Source: JBBQFI01 sp038237805 | Lineage (GTDB): Bacteria > Verrucomicrobiota > Verrucomicrobiia > Chthoniobacterales > UBA10450 | Direction of reading: 5' to 3' | Length of the DNA stretch: 64,000 nt | Assembly: GCA_038237805.1 (NCBI GenBank) | Contig: JBBRYI010000001.1 | Span: 310,001 to 374,000, forward strand | Shown here: piece after piece, positions 34,405 to 43,356 of the stretch | Layout of the letters: every line of letters starts with the position of its first letter | Numbering within the stretch: position 1 is the first letter of the stretch | Made by a program: the position numbers and the translations under genes | The notes under the pieces: generated by a model | Seen by the model: only the letters and a program-made list of their open reading frames with translations | Told to the model about the DNA's origin: nothing | Database searches by the model: none

Positions 34405-35009
34405 ATGCGGCGAATATTAATTAAATCTGCAATTCCACTCATCGCTTTCGCGGCCGTGGCATTGCTGTGGATTTTTGCCGGGCGAAGTTTTTCGCTGGTG
34501 CTCGATCGATTTGGCACGGCGCAATTAGAATCGCGGTCTGTCGATCACGTTACTTATGAAGGAAACGAATCCGGCGGTGTTCTGGAGATCGGCGGATTAC
34601 CATTAAGCACACAAGATCCCGACTTCCGCCCCTTCCGGCTGACTTTTCGCCGGATTCGCAACATCAATTCGTCCTAGCGACCGCAGGAAAATCCTTTTTG
34701 CTCGGTCCCCTTTTATCCGATGAAGGCAAATTTGAATTTGCTCCTCAGCCTGGTGATAAAATTTCCTTAACTATTCGACGAAGCTTTCTCAGCTGGCCGA
34801 CACCGTTCGATTTTAACTTCATGTCCGGCCATTCGCCGTCGTGGAAAAGAAATCGCTATTACCAACTGCGCTGGCAGAAATCTTCCGGTCGGAAATTGGA
34901 AATGCTTTGGCGTTACGAGCAATACTTTTACCGAGGGGACGGCTGGACGAGTGGAATGATGACTCGGGAAGGATCGACTGGTCTGATCAAGGCGGAGATT
35001 ACTCCGTGA
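34405..35009 (+). pseudogene. Frameshifted gene for a membrane-anchored protein of unknown family
   Basis: Two reading frames form one protein. The first, 34405-34677, starts with a membrane anchor (IPLIAFAAVALLWIFAGRSF) and ends abruptly after FRLTFRRIRN. The second frame overlaps it and continues with FSPDSQHQFVLATAGKSFLLGPLLSDEG to 35009. Adding one T to the TTTT near 34645 gives a continuous frame of about 201 residues. The C-terminal half (KISLTIRRSFLSWPTPFDFNF) looks folded and beta-rich. No family recognised. The indel may be real or a sequence error. Confidence 0.7.
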
Positions 35010-35019
35010 GCGAGCGCGC

Positions 35020-35679
35020 TCATAACGCGCCGACGGCGCGGGAAATCAAGAGCACGACGATCGAAAGCGAAATAAAAACCTGAATCATCCCGAGCACCTT
35101 TGCCCAGCGCGCGAGCAGCGGCGCATCGGTCGGACCGAAGGTCGAGCTTTGCGTGAACGCGATAAAAAGATAATCGACGAAGTGCGGCCGCCAGCGTGTG
35201 CATGCGAACTGCCCGCGTTCCTCTTTGGGAATTTGCATCTGCGGGAAAAGAAAACTGTGACTACCAAATTCGTAGTGTTCATGACGCTTGGTTGGTCCGC
35301 CGCCGTCGATGCGCCAATACCAAAGAGCGAAGACGATGACATTGGTCAGCCACAATAGTGCGGCGGAAAACAAAAGCCGCAGCGGAGGTTCCCGGTGCGA
35401 AGGCAGCGCATGAACGAGCAGCACGACGGAGCCGATCAAGGCAAAAGTGATGATCGAACTGATGGTGAAACCAAGAATGCGATTCAGGGAAAGCTCGCCG
35501 AAGCGATGACTAACCACTGTCGGCACGAGCAGCACGGCGATCAAACTTGGCAGCAGCCACGCCGGGCCGACGACGAGATCCTTCGGTAGCGCCAGGTAAA
35601 TTCCGGCCACGGCCACAAACGCGAGCACCGCCTGCCAGCGCGGCTCTGGTTTATCAAGGCGCTTTCCGTCGTTGCTCAT
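35020..35679 (-). CDS. Multi-pass membrane protein, DUF1345-like
   Basis: A 219-residue protein with about five to six membrane helices. The C-terminal part (WRPHFVDYLFIAFTQSSTFGPTDAPLLARWAKVLGMIQVFISLSIVVLLISRAV) resembles the DUF1345 and two-helix channel-like proteins of actinobacteria and others. The middle holds a soluble stretch with GPTKRHEHYEFG. The ATG at 35679 precedes SNDGKRLDK; a start six codons earlier is possible. Function unknown. Confidence 0.7.
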   Translation of the reverse strand: MSNDGKRLDKPEPRWQAVLAFVAVAGIYLALPKDLVVGPAWLLPSLIAVLLVPTVVSHRFGELSLNRILGFTISSIITFALIGSVVLLVHALPSHREPPLRLLFSAALLWLTNVIVFALWYWRIDGGGPTKRHEHYEFGSHSFLFPQMQIPKEERGQFACTRWRPHFVDYLFIAFTQSSTFGPTDAPLLARWAKVLGMIQVFISLSIVVLLISRAVGAL

Positions 35680-35774
35680 CGCACCGCCATATAGCATGAA
35701 GCGCCTGGTTCGTTCATCCTCTTTTCGTTGTAGCTGCTTTACAAAATCGGAAATCCTTCCTTAACATTCCCGGC

Positions 35775-37387
35775 ATGAAACCAAGAAAGCTACTTGGGAT
35801 TTTCATGGGATTGGTTGTGTTAGTTCTTCTGTGTTCCCGCGCAAAGTCGACAAAACCAAGTCGCGCTGAGTTCATCAAAGAGGATTCCGTCGCGCGCGCG
35901 CAAGTTCCCACATGGTCGCCGCAGGACATGGATTTTTTCCTGCACGGTTCCATGAGCACCGAGGTCGTGCCGGAAGCGGTGTTGCACGCGTTCATCAAAA
36001 CGTTTCCGGATTTGTTTCCGAATCCTGATCTAAGTCATTTCGGATTAATTCCCGATCCGGAATTCGGATGGCCGATTGGATTTTCGAGAAAACAAGTGCC
36101 CCACCTCGACGGATTGTCGGCGATCGGCACCAACTGCGCCGCGTGTCATGTGGCGCAAATTACGGCGAAAGAATCGGACAAGCCGGTGCGCATTCTCGGC
36201 GTCGCCAGTCATTTTGATGCGGAGGCATACTTCGGCGCCGTGACGGTGGCAGGATTCCGCACGGGACAGCCAGAGAACATGGAAAAAAATTTGCTGGCCT
36301 TCTTGAACGATGGCGCAACGGAAAAAATATCCCAGGCGTCATTCGAGTCCGCGTGGTCAGCGCAGCAGCAAAAGATCGAGAGCGTGATCTCCGTCGATCC
36401 CGCTGGTGCAAAAGAAGTTCGTTAGGCGCCTTGCACAAAATCGACAGCCGCGATCTGAAATTGAATGGAAAAAAGATCGATGAGGCCGACCTCGCTGCGC
36501 TTTCTCATTCCATGCTCAAGCTTTTTCACAACATGCGAGCGGCATTGCACATTCCCGATCAGCCGCCGGAAAAAGTTCCGCCGCCTTCGGGCCCAGGTCG
36601 CAACGATGCATTCGGTTTGCTCTCCGCCTCGCTCTTCGTCGCGCCGCAGTCGCCGGCGCCGGTAAAGTTCGGTCTCGTTTGGAATGTCGGAGATCGGCAG
36701 TGGGTCCACTGGGATGCGAACACTCGCTCGCCGCTCGGCCGAAACCTCCTCGCTTCGCTCGGACTCGGCGCGCCGCTGATGGGCAAACATGCCGAACTCG
36801 ATTTTGCGTCGGTCAAACGGCAGACTGATATCAGCGAGCAGATTCAGCCGCCGCATTTCCCGTGGACGATCGACAAGATCGCGGCTGAGCGCGGCGCCAA
36901 AGTTTATCAGGCGAATTGCAATTCGTGTCACGGCGGCGAAGAAAGCGACAAGCGTTTATATTCGCCTAACGAAAGTGGAACCGATCCGCGACGGGCGGAA
37001 TTCTTCACTCAAGTGCAAGCAGATCGCTTCAATAAATTCCTGGCCGAGCTCGAGATTGCTGGATACCAGGCGAGCAAAATGACCGGGTTGCGGAGCACGC
37101 AAAAATATTGGGCCGCAAGCATGCCGGGGGTGTGGGCGCGATCGCCGTACCTGCACAATGGTTCGGTTCGGACGATGGAGGAATTGCTCGCCGCGCCTAA
37201 CGAACGCCCCAAAACTTTCCATCGCGGTTCCCGCGTGTACGACCCTGCAAAAATGGGATTTACCGATGAAGGAGCCTACGTCTTCGACACCGCCGGACCA
37301 AGCAACGCAAATACCGGACACGATTACGGCACGACACTCGCTGCTAATCAAAAACGCGATTTGATGGAATACCTCAAATCGCTTTGA
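35775..37387 (+). pseudogene. Di-haem cytochrome c (peroxidase-like), frameshifted
   Basis: An N-terminal anchor or signal (LLGIFMGLVVLVLLCS) leads into a first haem motif CAACH (in GTNCAACHVAQ). This frame stops at 36425 after GAKEVR. The next frame continues at once with SLGALHKIDSRDLKLNG and carries a second haem motif CNSCH and the C-terminal MPGVWARSPYLHNGSVRTMEELL typical of di-haem cytochrome c peroxidase-like proteins. One extra T near 36418 restores about 537 residues. The break falls exactly at a TCGTTAGGC motif copy. Both halves are well preserved, so the lesion is recent or a sequencing error. Confidence 0.8.
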
Positions 37388-37423
37388 GGCGCGGCTTCGC
37401 AATTGAACGCTGCGATTCATCCC

Positions 37424-37873
37424 ATGAGCAGCGAGAAACAATATCCATTCATGCAAGCCGCCATCGCGCAGGCACGGAAAAGCCGAGGCGAAGGGGGAAT
37501 CCCAATCGGTTCGGTCCTGGCTCGCAACGGCGAAATCGTTTCGGTCGGTCACAACCGCCGTGTCCAGGACAACGACCCGATGACGCACGCCGAAATCGAT
37601 TGCCTGCGCCGCGCCGGAAGGATCGCTAGTTTTCACGACACAACGCTCTATTCCACTTTGATGCCTTGTTACCTTTGCGCGGGAGCAGTGGTGCAATTCG
37701 GGATCAAGAAAGTGATCGTCGGTGAAAGTCGCACCTTTCCAGGTGCTGTGGACTTGATGCGTTCGCACGGTGTTGAAGTCACCGACCTCGATCTGCCCGA
37801 ATGTGTGGAGATGATGCGGGATTTCATTGCACAACACCCGCAACTTTGGAACGAAGATATCGGCCGCTCCTAA
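37424..37873 (+). CDS. Cytosine deaminase-like nucleoside deaminase (yeast type)
   Basis: A 149-residue zinc deaminase. Zinc ligands are H55 (with catalytic Glu57 in THAEID) and C82/C85 in MPCYLCAGAV. The C terminus (CVEMMRDFIAQHPQLWNEDIGRS) closely parallels yeast cytosine deaminase, which ends with a similar FI..P..W.EDIG motif, rather than bacterial guanine or tRNA adenosine deaminases. It probably converts cytosine to uracil. The ATG at 37424 was chosen; an upstream TTG is possible. Confidence 0.85.
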   Translation: MSSEKQYPFMQAAIAQARKSRGEGGIPIGSVLARNGEIVSVGHNRRVQDNDPMTHAEIDCLRRAGRIASFHDTTLYSTLMPCYLCAGAVVQFGIKKVIVGESRTFPGAVDLMRSHGVEVTDLDLPECVEMMRDFIAQHPQLWNEDIGRS

Positions 37874-37875
37874 TT

Positions 37876-37946
37876 TGTAGCGGCGGTCTCTGACCATCGC
37901 TCGAATGACGACGAAATAATGCGACGATCAGAGATCGCCGCTACAG
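37876..37946. repeat. Long inverted repeat, family B copy 2
   Basis: TGTAGCGGCGGTCTCTGACCATCGC pairs with GCGACGATCAGAGATCGCCGCTACAG. It is the same element as at 26282-26367, with a shorter loop and compensated changes in the stem (C to T opposite G), which suggests that pairing is conserved. It lies in the leader of the phospholipid cluster. Confidence 0.82.
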
Positions 37947-37993
37947 CAGTAAGATTCGACAAGATCGCTGGTCTTTCTTACTCTGCGCCGCGA

Positions 37994-38650
37994 ATGGAAC
38001 GCGAAACTGCGCGACGACCGCTAAAATCGCGCTCGGCAAACTGGCGGCGCCAACTTGCTTTCGCCCTGGTTCGGATGGGCCTAACTCCGAATCAAGTTTC
38101 CATCGCGAGCCTGCTATTTTCTTTGCTCGGAGGCTTTTGTTTGCTGCTTCTTCCGCGACATGAATCTCGCATCGTTGACTGTTTGCTCTTCATCGCCGCA
38201 GCCGTGTGCATTCAACTTCGACTTGTTTGCAATTTGCTCGATGGATTGATGGCCGTTGAGGGCGGAAAGAAAACAAAGGCGGGCGAAATTTTTAACGAAT
38301 TCCCAGATCGGATTGCCGATGTGGTCCTTTTGGTTTCGGCCAGCTATTTAACAATGCCCTTCTTGTGCCTTACGTCCTTTGGTTGGGCTTGTGCGGTAGC
38401 TGCGGTGCTGACTGCGTACGTGCGGGTCTTTGGTGGCGCGCTCGGTTTGCCGCAGGATTTTTGCGGTCCGATGGCAAAACAGCAACGCATGGCCGTGTTA
38501 ACCGCTGCGTGTGTCATCTCGGCTGTGGCAACGCTAGTCGCGTGGACGCCTTACATCATGCTTCTAGCATTGTGCGTGATCTTGATTGGCTCTGTCATCA
38601 CGGCAGCGCGGCGCACTCTCCGTATCGCGCGGTTACTCAACCAACGATGA
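37994..38650 (+). CDS. CDP-alcohol phosphatidyltransferase family protein
   Basis: A 218-residue membrane enzyme with about six helices. The CDP-OH motif reads CNLLDGLMA...GEIFNEFPDRIADV: the DG, G and DR..D parts are present, but the first Asp is Asn and the usual AR is replaced, so substrate or activity may differ. It transfers a phosphatidyl group from CDP-diacylglycerol to an alcohol. It overlaps the acyltransferase gene (ATGA). The set resembles E. coli ynbA-ynbB. Confidence 0.85.
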   Translation: MERETARRPLKSRSANWRRQLAFALVRMGLTPNQVSIASLLFSLLGGFCLLLLPRHESRIVDCLLFIAAAVCIQLRLVCNLLDGLMAVEGGKKTKAGEIFNEFPDRIADVVLLVSASYLTMPFLCLTSFGWACAVAAVLTAYVRVFGGALGLPQDFCGPMAKQQRMAVLTAACVISAVATLVAWTPYIMLLALCVILIGSVITAARRTLRIARLLNQR

Positions 38651-39249
38651 TCGCGAACTGCGCAGCAGCCGCAGTGCGACTACTTACCGGGGCGACATGT
38701 CGATGGGTGGGTTGCGCACCGACCGATAAACAGCGCGTCTACTTCGCTAATCACACCAGTAATCTCGATTTTGTTTTGCTCTGGGCGTCGCTGCCACGTT
38801 CCGTTCGCATCAGAACACGCCCAATCGCCGCGCACGACTATTGGACCAGGAGTCGGCTGCGCCTTGCTCTGGCCGATAAGATCTTTCACGCAGTTCTCAT
38901 CGAAAGGAAACGCGTCACACGCACAAACAATCCAATCGCGCCGATGCTGAGCGCTCTCAGCGAAGGTTACTCTTTGATTATCTTTCCGGAAGGTGGGCGG
39001 GCAACGAATGAGCCAACTGAATTTAAAAGCGGCATCTTCCATCTCGCGCGCGCTCGCCCAGAGCTCGAGTTCGTGCCGGTTTACATTCAAAACTTGAACC
39101 GCGTTCTTCCGAAGGGCGAGATTTTGCCGATACCTATTCTTTGCTCGGTGCACTTCGGTTCTCCCTTATACCTTCAACCTAACGAGGAAAAGGTGGAGTT
39201 TATGCAACGCGCACAGAAAGCGATGCTCGACCTGACTCCGACTTCATGA
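38647..39249 (+). CDS. PlsC-like lysophospholipid acyltransferase
   Basis: A 200-residue acyltransferase with the catalytic NHTSNLDF (HX4D) and the glycerol-phosphate-binding FPEGGRAT motif. It would transfer an acyl chain onto a lysophospholipid. Both its start and its stop overlap neighbouring genes by 4 bases, implying one translational unit with the CDP-alcohol transferase and the CdsA-like enzyme. The start at 38647 was chosen for this coupling. Confidence 0.87.
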   Translation: MIANCAAAAVRLLTGATCRWVGCAPTDKQRVYFANHTSNLDFVLLWASLPRSVRIRTRPIAAHDYWTRSRLRLALADKIFHAVLIERKRVTRTNNPIAPMLSALSEGYSLIIFPEGGRATNEPTEFKSGIFHLARARPELEFVPVYIQNLNRVLPKGEILPIPILCSVHFGSPLYLQPNEEKVEFMQRAQKAMLDLTPTS

Positions 39250-40184
39250 TCGACCGACAAACCATCTGGCTGGTCAGCGGCGTTGTTGGACTGCTCTTAA
39301 TCGCGACAGTTATCGGACAGATTCTTCGCAAGACAGCGAAGAGCGACCAGGCGCGCAAAGTTGTCCTTAATCTCAACGCCCGCATCTGGGCCTGGTGGAT
39401 CATTGTCGCCATCTTCGGCGCCGCGCTTTTTCTCGGTCTCATCAGCACCATCGTGCTGTTCGCCATTATCTCCTTTATCGCCTTGCGCGAGTTTATCACT
39501 CTCACGCCATCAAAGCGCGGCGATCATCGCGCACTTTTCTGGGCCTTCTTCATCATTCTGCCGATGCAATACATTGTCATCGCTTGGAAATGGTACGGAA
39601 TGTTCAGCATCTTCATTCCGGTTTACGCTTTTCTTTTCATTCCCATTCGCAGTGTTATCGCTGGCGACACCGAACATTTTTTGGAGCGGACAGCGAAAAT
39701 CCAATGGGGCTTGATGGTCTGCGTTTACTTTGTCAGTTACGCTCCCGCTCTGCTGACATTGCGGATCGCCGGTTACGCCGGACAAAACGCAAAACCGCTT
39801 TTCTTCTTCGCCGCCATTGTGCAAATGAGCGACGTCCTGCGATACGTTTGGGGAAAGCTTTTCGGAAAACATCCGCTCGCGCCAAAAATTAGTCCGAACA
39901 AAACCGTTGAAGGGCTCATCGGCGGAGTAATCTCGGCGAGCCTTATTGGAATGGCTTTGTGGTGGGCGACGCCGTTCAGACCATGGCAGGCCGGCCTGAT
40001 GTCGCTCGCCATTACGCTCATGGGATTTTTCGGCGGCCTGACCATGTCCGCGATCAAGCGCGATCGCGGTGTGAAAGACTATGGCGAGTTGTTACCCGGC
40101 CACGGCGGCATGATGGACCGAATCGATTCGCTCTGCTTCGCCGCGCCGGTTTTCTTTCATCTGACGCGCTATTTCTTCACCTGA
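39246..40184 (+). CDS. Phosphatidate cytidylyltransferase (CdsA-like)
   Basis: A 312-residue integral membrane protein with about eight helices. The C-terminal signature is MSAIKRDRGVKDYGELLPGHGGMMDRIDSLCFAAPVFF, diagnostic for CDP-diacylglycerol synthases. SPNKTVEGLIGG is also typical. It makes CDP-diacylglycerol from phosphatidate and CTP, the substrate of the first gene in this cluster. Whether it is the only cdsA of the organism or a paralogue like YnbB cannot be told. Confidence 0.92.
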   Translation: MIDRQTIWLVSGVVGLLLIATVIGQILRKTAKSDQARKVVLNLNARIWAWWIIVAIFGAALFLGLISTIVLFAIISFIALREFITLTPSKRGDHRALFWAFFIILPMQYIVIAWKWYGMFSIFIPVYAFLFIPIRSVIAGDTEHFLERTAKIQWGLMVCVYFVSYAPALLTLRIAGYAGQNAKPLFFFAAIVQMSDVLRYVWGKLFGKHPLAPKISPNKTVEGLIGGVISASLIGMALWWATPFRPWQAGLMSLAITLMGFFGGLTMSAIKRDRGVKDYGELLPGHGGMMDRIDSLCFAAPVFFHLTRYFFT

Positions 40185-40199
40185 CTTCGTGGTCACTCG

Positions 40200-40703
40200 T
40201 CAGGCTTCGCCGGCGTAGCGATCGTTCAGCCAAGCCAGAGCCGCTGCTTCATCGCGCGAGGAATTAAGAAACTGCTCCCACGTTTTCTCCTCATGAAAGA
40301 GTGGTGTCATTTCCCAAACGCAGAACGTCGGTTTGTGAAACGACTCGCGCGGGAACGGTGCGAAGTGGGCCATGGCATCGCCATCCTTGTAGAAAACGCT
40401 TTCCCAAAGTTCGTTGTTGTCGCGCCACGTGTTCACGATCAGGAAATAGAAATCCTTTCCGCACCGATGTAGAATAACGAATCCCATCCCTGCCGCCTCG
40501 AGTGGTATCTTCCTCAAATAAGAACGGGCCAACTGCGTAATCTCATCGGGCACCGGGCTTGCGTCCGGGAACACGGCATACCACTTCAGCGTTGCATTTC
40601 TTAATTCGAGCGGATCGCCCGGTTTCGCCCGCTTGGGCGCATGCCGATATTCCGCTTCCACTCCTGAATTGCTTTTAAGGATCCGGCTCAGCTCTTGTGT
40701 CAT
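40200..40703 (-). CDS. Uncharacterised cytosolic protein
   Basis: A 167-residue protein with no signal or membrane segment. Segments such as LELRNATLKWYAVFPDASPVP, FVILHRCGKDFYFLIVNTWRDNNELWESVF and RESFHKPTFCVWEMTPLFHEEKTWEQFL look like a conserved enzyme-like fold, but I do not recognise the family. It converges on the cdsA-like gene. Confidence 0.7.
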   Translation of the reverse strand: MTQELSRILKSNSGVEAEYRHAPKRAKPGDPLELRNATLKWYAVFPDASPVPDEITQLARSYLRKIPLEAAGMGFVILHRCGKDFYFLIVNTWRDNNELWESVFYKDGDAMAHFAPFPRESFHKPTFCVWEMTPLFHEEKTWEQFLNSSRDEAAALAWLNDRYAGEA

Positions 40704-40752
40704 CGAATGATTTACTTTCCCCTTTTTGTTCTCTTCTTAATAGTCTTTCAAC

Positions 40753-41598
40753 ATGAAGGAGGCGAATTCCAAACACCAATCCACCGCCGTCGCAAAATTT
40801 CGCGAACTGCATGAAGCAGGATGTTTTGTTCTGCCGAACCCGTGGGATATCGGCACGGCAATGTATCTGCGACATATCGGATTCAAAGCGCTCGCCACCA
40901 CTTCTGCCGGATTCGCCTTTTCGCGCGGACTCCAAGATGGCGCTGTTCGGCGCGGTGAAATGCTCTCACACATTCGAGAGATAGTTGAGGCGACGCCGTT
41001 ACCTGTGAATGCAGATTTCTTGAATGGATTTGCAGATCAGCCTGAAGACGTTGCCGCAAATGTGAAACTCTGCGTTGCGACTGGCGTCGCCGGTTTGTCG
41101 ATTGAAGATAATTCGGGACGCGCGGAAGCGCCTCTTTACGAGAAAAGCCTGGCGTTCGAGCGCATCCAAGCTACACGCGCCGCGATCGACGCTTCCGGAG
41201 TTCCTGTCGTGCTGACGGCTCGCTGTGAAACGTGGCTCGTCGAGGATCGTGACTCGTTAGGCACCGCTCTCGATCGTCTCGTGGCCTATGCCGAAGCAGG
41301 GGCCGATTGTCTTTATGCTCCGGGAGTTAAGGCGCCCGAAGAGATCAGCGCCATTGTGAAAGCGGTCGATCCAAAACCGGTCAACGTTTTAGTGGCAGGT
41401 TTTAATCACGAACTTTCGCTCGCACAGCTCGCCGACCTCGGTGTTCGTCGTATCTCTGTCGGTTCCGGTCTCGCGGCCGTTGCGTGGGGCGCGTTCGTAC
41501 GAGCGGCGAAGGCAATCGCTACGACCGGATCGTTCGATAGCCTCGCTGACGCGATTCCTTTCGCGGAAATCAACGGGCTCTTTAGCAAGCGAGGTTAA
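40753..41598 (+). CDS. Isocitrate lyase/PEP mutase superfamily protein
   Basis: A 281-residue TIM-barrel protein. It shows FVLPNPWDIGTAMYL, ALATTSAGFAFSRG, NADFLNGF (the metal-binding Asp strand), GLSIEDNSG and LTARCETWLV. This is the phosphonomutase/2,3-dimethylmalate-lyase-like branch common in soil bacteria; it lacks the KKCGH motif of isocitrate lyase, so glyoxylate-cycle activity is not expected. Substrate unknown. A motif copy at 41254 reads SLG. Confidence 0.87.
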   Translation: MKEANSKHQSTAVAKFRELHEAGCFVLPNPWDIGTAMYLRHIGFKALATTSAGFAFSRGLQDGAVRRGEMLSHIREIVEATPLPVNADFLNGFADQPEDVAANVKLCVATGVAGLSIEDNSGRAEAPLYEKSLAFERIQATRAAIDASGVPVVLTARCETWLVEDRDSLGTALDRLVAYAEAGADCLYAPGVKAPEEISAIVKAVDPKPVNVLVAGFNHELSLAQLADLGVRRISVGSGLAAVAWGAFVRAAKAIATTGSFDSLADAIPFAEINGLFSKRG

Positions 41599-41603
41599 TT
41601 GAA

Positions 41604-42179
41604 CTAACCTGTCACCTTCTGCACCATCCGCGTAATCGCTCCCGTAACACCGCCAGATTTGTTCCCTTTTTCGGCATCTTTCCCCGGTGCTTTCTTCGCG
41701 CGTAAATTAATTACAGACCGCGCGAGCTTCGTTTGCTTTTTGTCGGTTTCCCCTTCTTCGCGCAGCGTTGTATCGAGCATACCGGCGCCCTTCTTGTCGC
41801 CCAAAAGCTGCGCATAAGTACGCGCGCATCCGTAACCCGCGATCTCGTAATGCTCCACCCGCTGCGCGGCCGCGATAAGACCCGCGTCGCGTACTTCGTC
41901 TTCCGCATCTTCCTGAATCATTGCGTCCCCCTCCTTGATAAGACCTTCCATTCCTTCGCACTTCGGACCGCGCGTCGATTCACCACGAAGTTTAAAAATC
42001 TGCTCGAGCCGTTTCGCCTGCCGCTTGGTCTGTTCGAGGTGCTGATTAAAGGCGGCGGCCAATTGCCGATTGTTCGCAGCTTTTTTCATTTTAGGCAGCG
42101 CCTTAATGATCTGCTTTTCCGCACTATAAAGATCCTTCAACTCATGAAGGTAAAGATCGCGTAATGATTCTAGTTCCAT
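41604..42179 (-). CDS. DUF892 (YciF-like) ferritin-like protein
   Basis: A 191-residue four-helix protein. The core is LRDLYLHELKDLYSAEKQIIKALPKMKKAA, EQTKRQAKRLEQIF and a later VEHYEIAGYGCARTYAQLLG, with Glu and His residues suited to a di-iron site. YciE/YciF proteins are induced by stress. The C-terminal tail is Lys/Gly-rich. It converges on the preceding gene. Confidence 0.9.
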   Translation of the reverse strand: MELESLRDLYLHELKDLYSAEKQIIKALPKMKKAANNRQLAAAFNQHLEQTKRQAKRLEQIFKLRGESTRGPKCEGMEGLIKEGDAMIQEDAEDEVRDAGLIAAAQRVEHYEIAGYGCARTYAQLLGDKKGAGMLDTTLREEGETDKKQTKLARSVINLRAKKAPGKDAEKGNKSGGVTGAITRMVQKVTG

Positions 42180-42320
42180 AACATCAAGAATCGCATGCGC
42201 GGCGTATCTGGTCGGCTCTTTCTGAATAGGCCCTGAATTAACGAATGATGCGCACCTTAATTCTGTTATGTTGCGCCGACCGCCGAGGCGCAGACCTAAC
42301 CCCGCTACGTTTCCAAACCA

Positions 42321-42776
42321 ATGGACTATTCGATTCGACCCCTTAGCGCGGAAGACGAACCGATTCTGTGGGAAATGCTATTTCAGGCATTGCAGCGTGT
42401 GGAGAGCGAGGCACCGCCGTCGCGCGAGATTGTGCGTCAGCCGGAATTCGCGCGTTTTGTCGAGAGTTGGGGACGCCCAGGCGACGCAGGTTTTGTCGCA
42501 CACGATGCCGGAAACAGTGAACTCCTCGGTGCTGTCTGGTTTCGTGCGCCGACAGGCGACGCCACGCCGGAACTTGCCTTTGCCGTCAAAGCCGGACACC
42601 GCAAGCATGGCATTGGGGCCGCCCTGCTTACACACTGGGTGAAAGCGAATCCGGAACAATCGGAAATCTCGTTACGCGTCCGTTCGACCAGTCCTGCCGT
42701 GCGACTTTACGAACGGTTCGGATTCAAAGTCGTGACGCAAAATCCAGACACCGTCACGATGCGGAGAGAGGTCTGA
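42321..42776 (+). CDS. GNAT family N-acetyltransferase
   Basis: A 151-residue GNAT enzyme with the acetyl-CoA loop AGHRKHGIGAALLTHWV and the C-terminal SPAVRLYERFGFKVV. The N-terminal IRPLSAEDEPILWEMLFQAL is typical of the amino-acid or antibiotic-acetylating branch. Substrate unknown. Confidence 0.85.
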   Translation: MDYSIRPLSAEDEPILWEMLFQALQRVESEAPPSREIVRQPEFARFVESWGRPGDAGFVAHDAGNSELLGAVWFRAPTGDATPELAFAVKAGHRKHGIGAALLTHWVKANPEQSEISLRVRSTSPAVRLYERFGFKVVTQNPDTVTMRREV

Positions 42777-42807
42777 ATCAACGTTGCGCGCAGTTTCGCG
42801 TCAACAT

Positions 42808-43287
42808 ATGAAACGCTGTCTTCCAGTTCTGTTTTTGTGGATGCTGTTTGTTCCAGTAGTCGGCGCCCAATCGACTATTTTCCTGGTGCGTCACGCGGAA
42901 AAAGCGCAGGACGGCGGTAAAGATCCCGCGTTGTCGCAAGCTGGTGTCGCGCGCGCGGAGATGTTGAGGAAAATATTGAGCGATGCCGGTATCACCGCGA
43001 TTTACGCAACCGAATTTAAACGTACGCAACAAACTGCCGCGCCTTTGGCGAAAGCACTTGGGATCAACCTGACCACCGTGCCAGCGACCGATAAGGCGCT
43101 GCTCGTTTCGAAGTTGCGCGATCGAATGGAAAACGCGCTCGTCGTCGGCCACGGGAACACTATCCCCGATCTCATCAAAGCGCTCGGGCTCGCCACGCCG
43201 ATCAACATCGGCGAGAACGATTACGATAATCTATTTATCGTCACGCTGGATGAGAAGCCGCGCCTTGTACGATTGCACTATCCCTAA
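42808..43287 (+). CDS. Exported histidine phosphatase family protein
   Basis: A 159-residue protein with a signal peptide (CLPVLFLWMLFVPVVGA) and a phosphoglycerate-mutase-like phosphatase domain. The phosphohistidine is in FLVRHAEKA, with ATEFKRTQQTAAPLA and the second catalytic His in VVGHGNTIPDL. It is SixA-like in size but exported. The stop TAA is within CCTAACGA at 43283. Confidence 0.87.
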   Translation: MKRCLPVLFLWMLFVPVVGAQSTIFLVRHAEKAQDGGKDPALSQAGVARAEMLRKILSDAGITAIYATEFKRTQQTAAPLAKALGINLTTVPATDKALLVSKLRDRMENALVVGHGNTIPDLIKALGLATPINIGENDYDNLFIVTLDEKPRLVRLHYP

Positions 43288-43356
43288 CGAACGGTCTGGT
43301 TACCGGCACACGATTCTTCGTGACCGCTTTGTGGTCGTTCTGTATGCCGATCTAGT

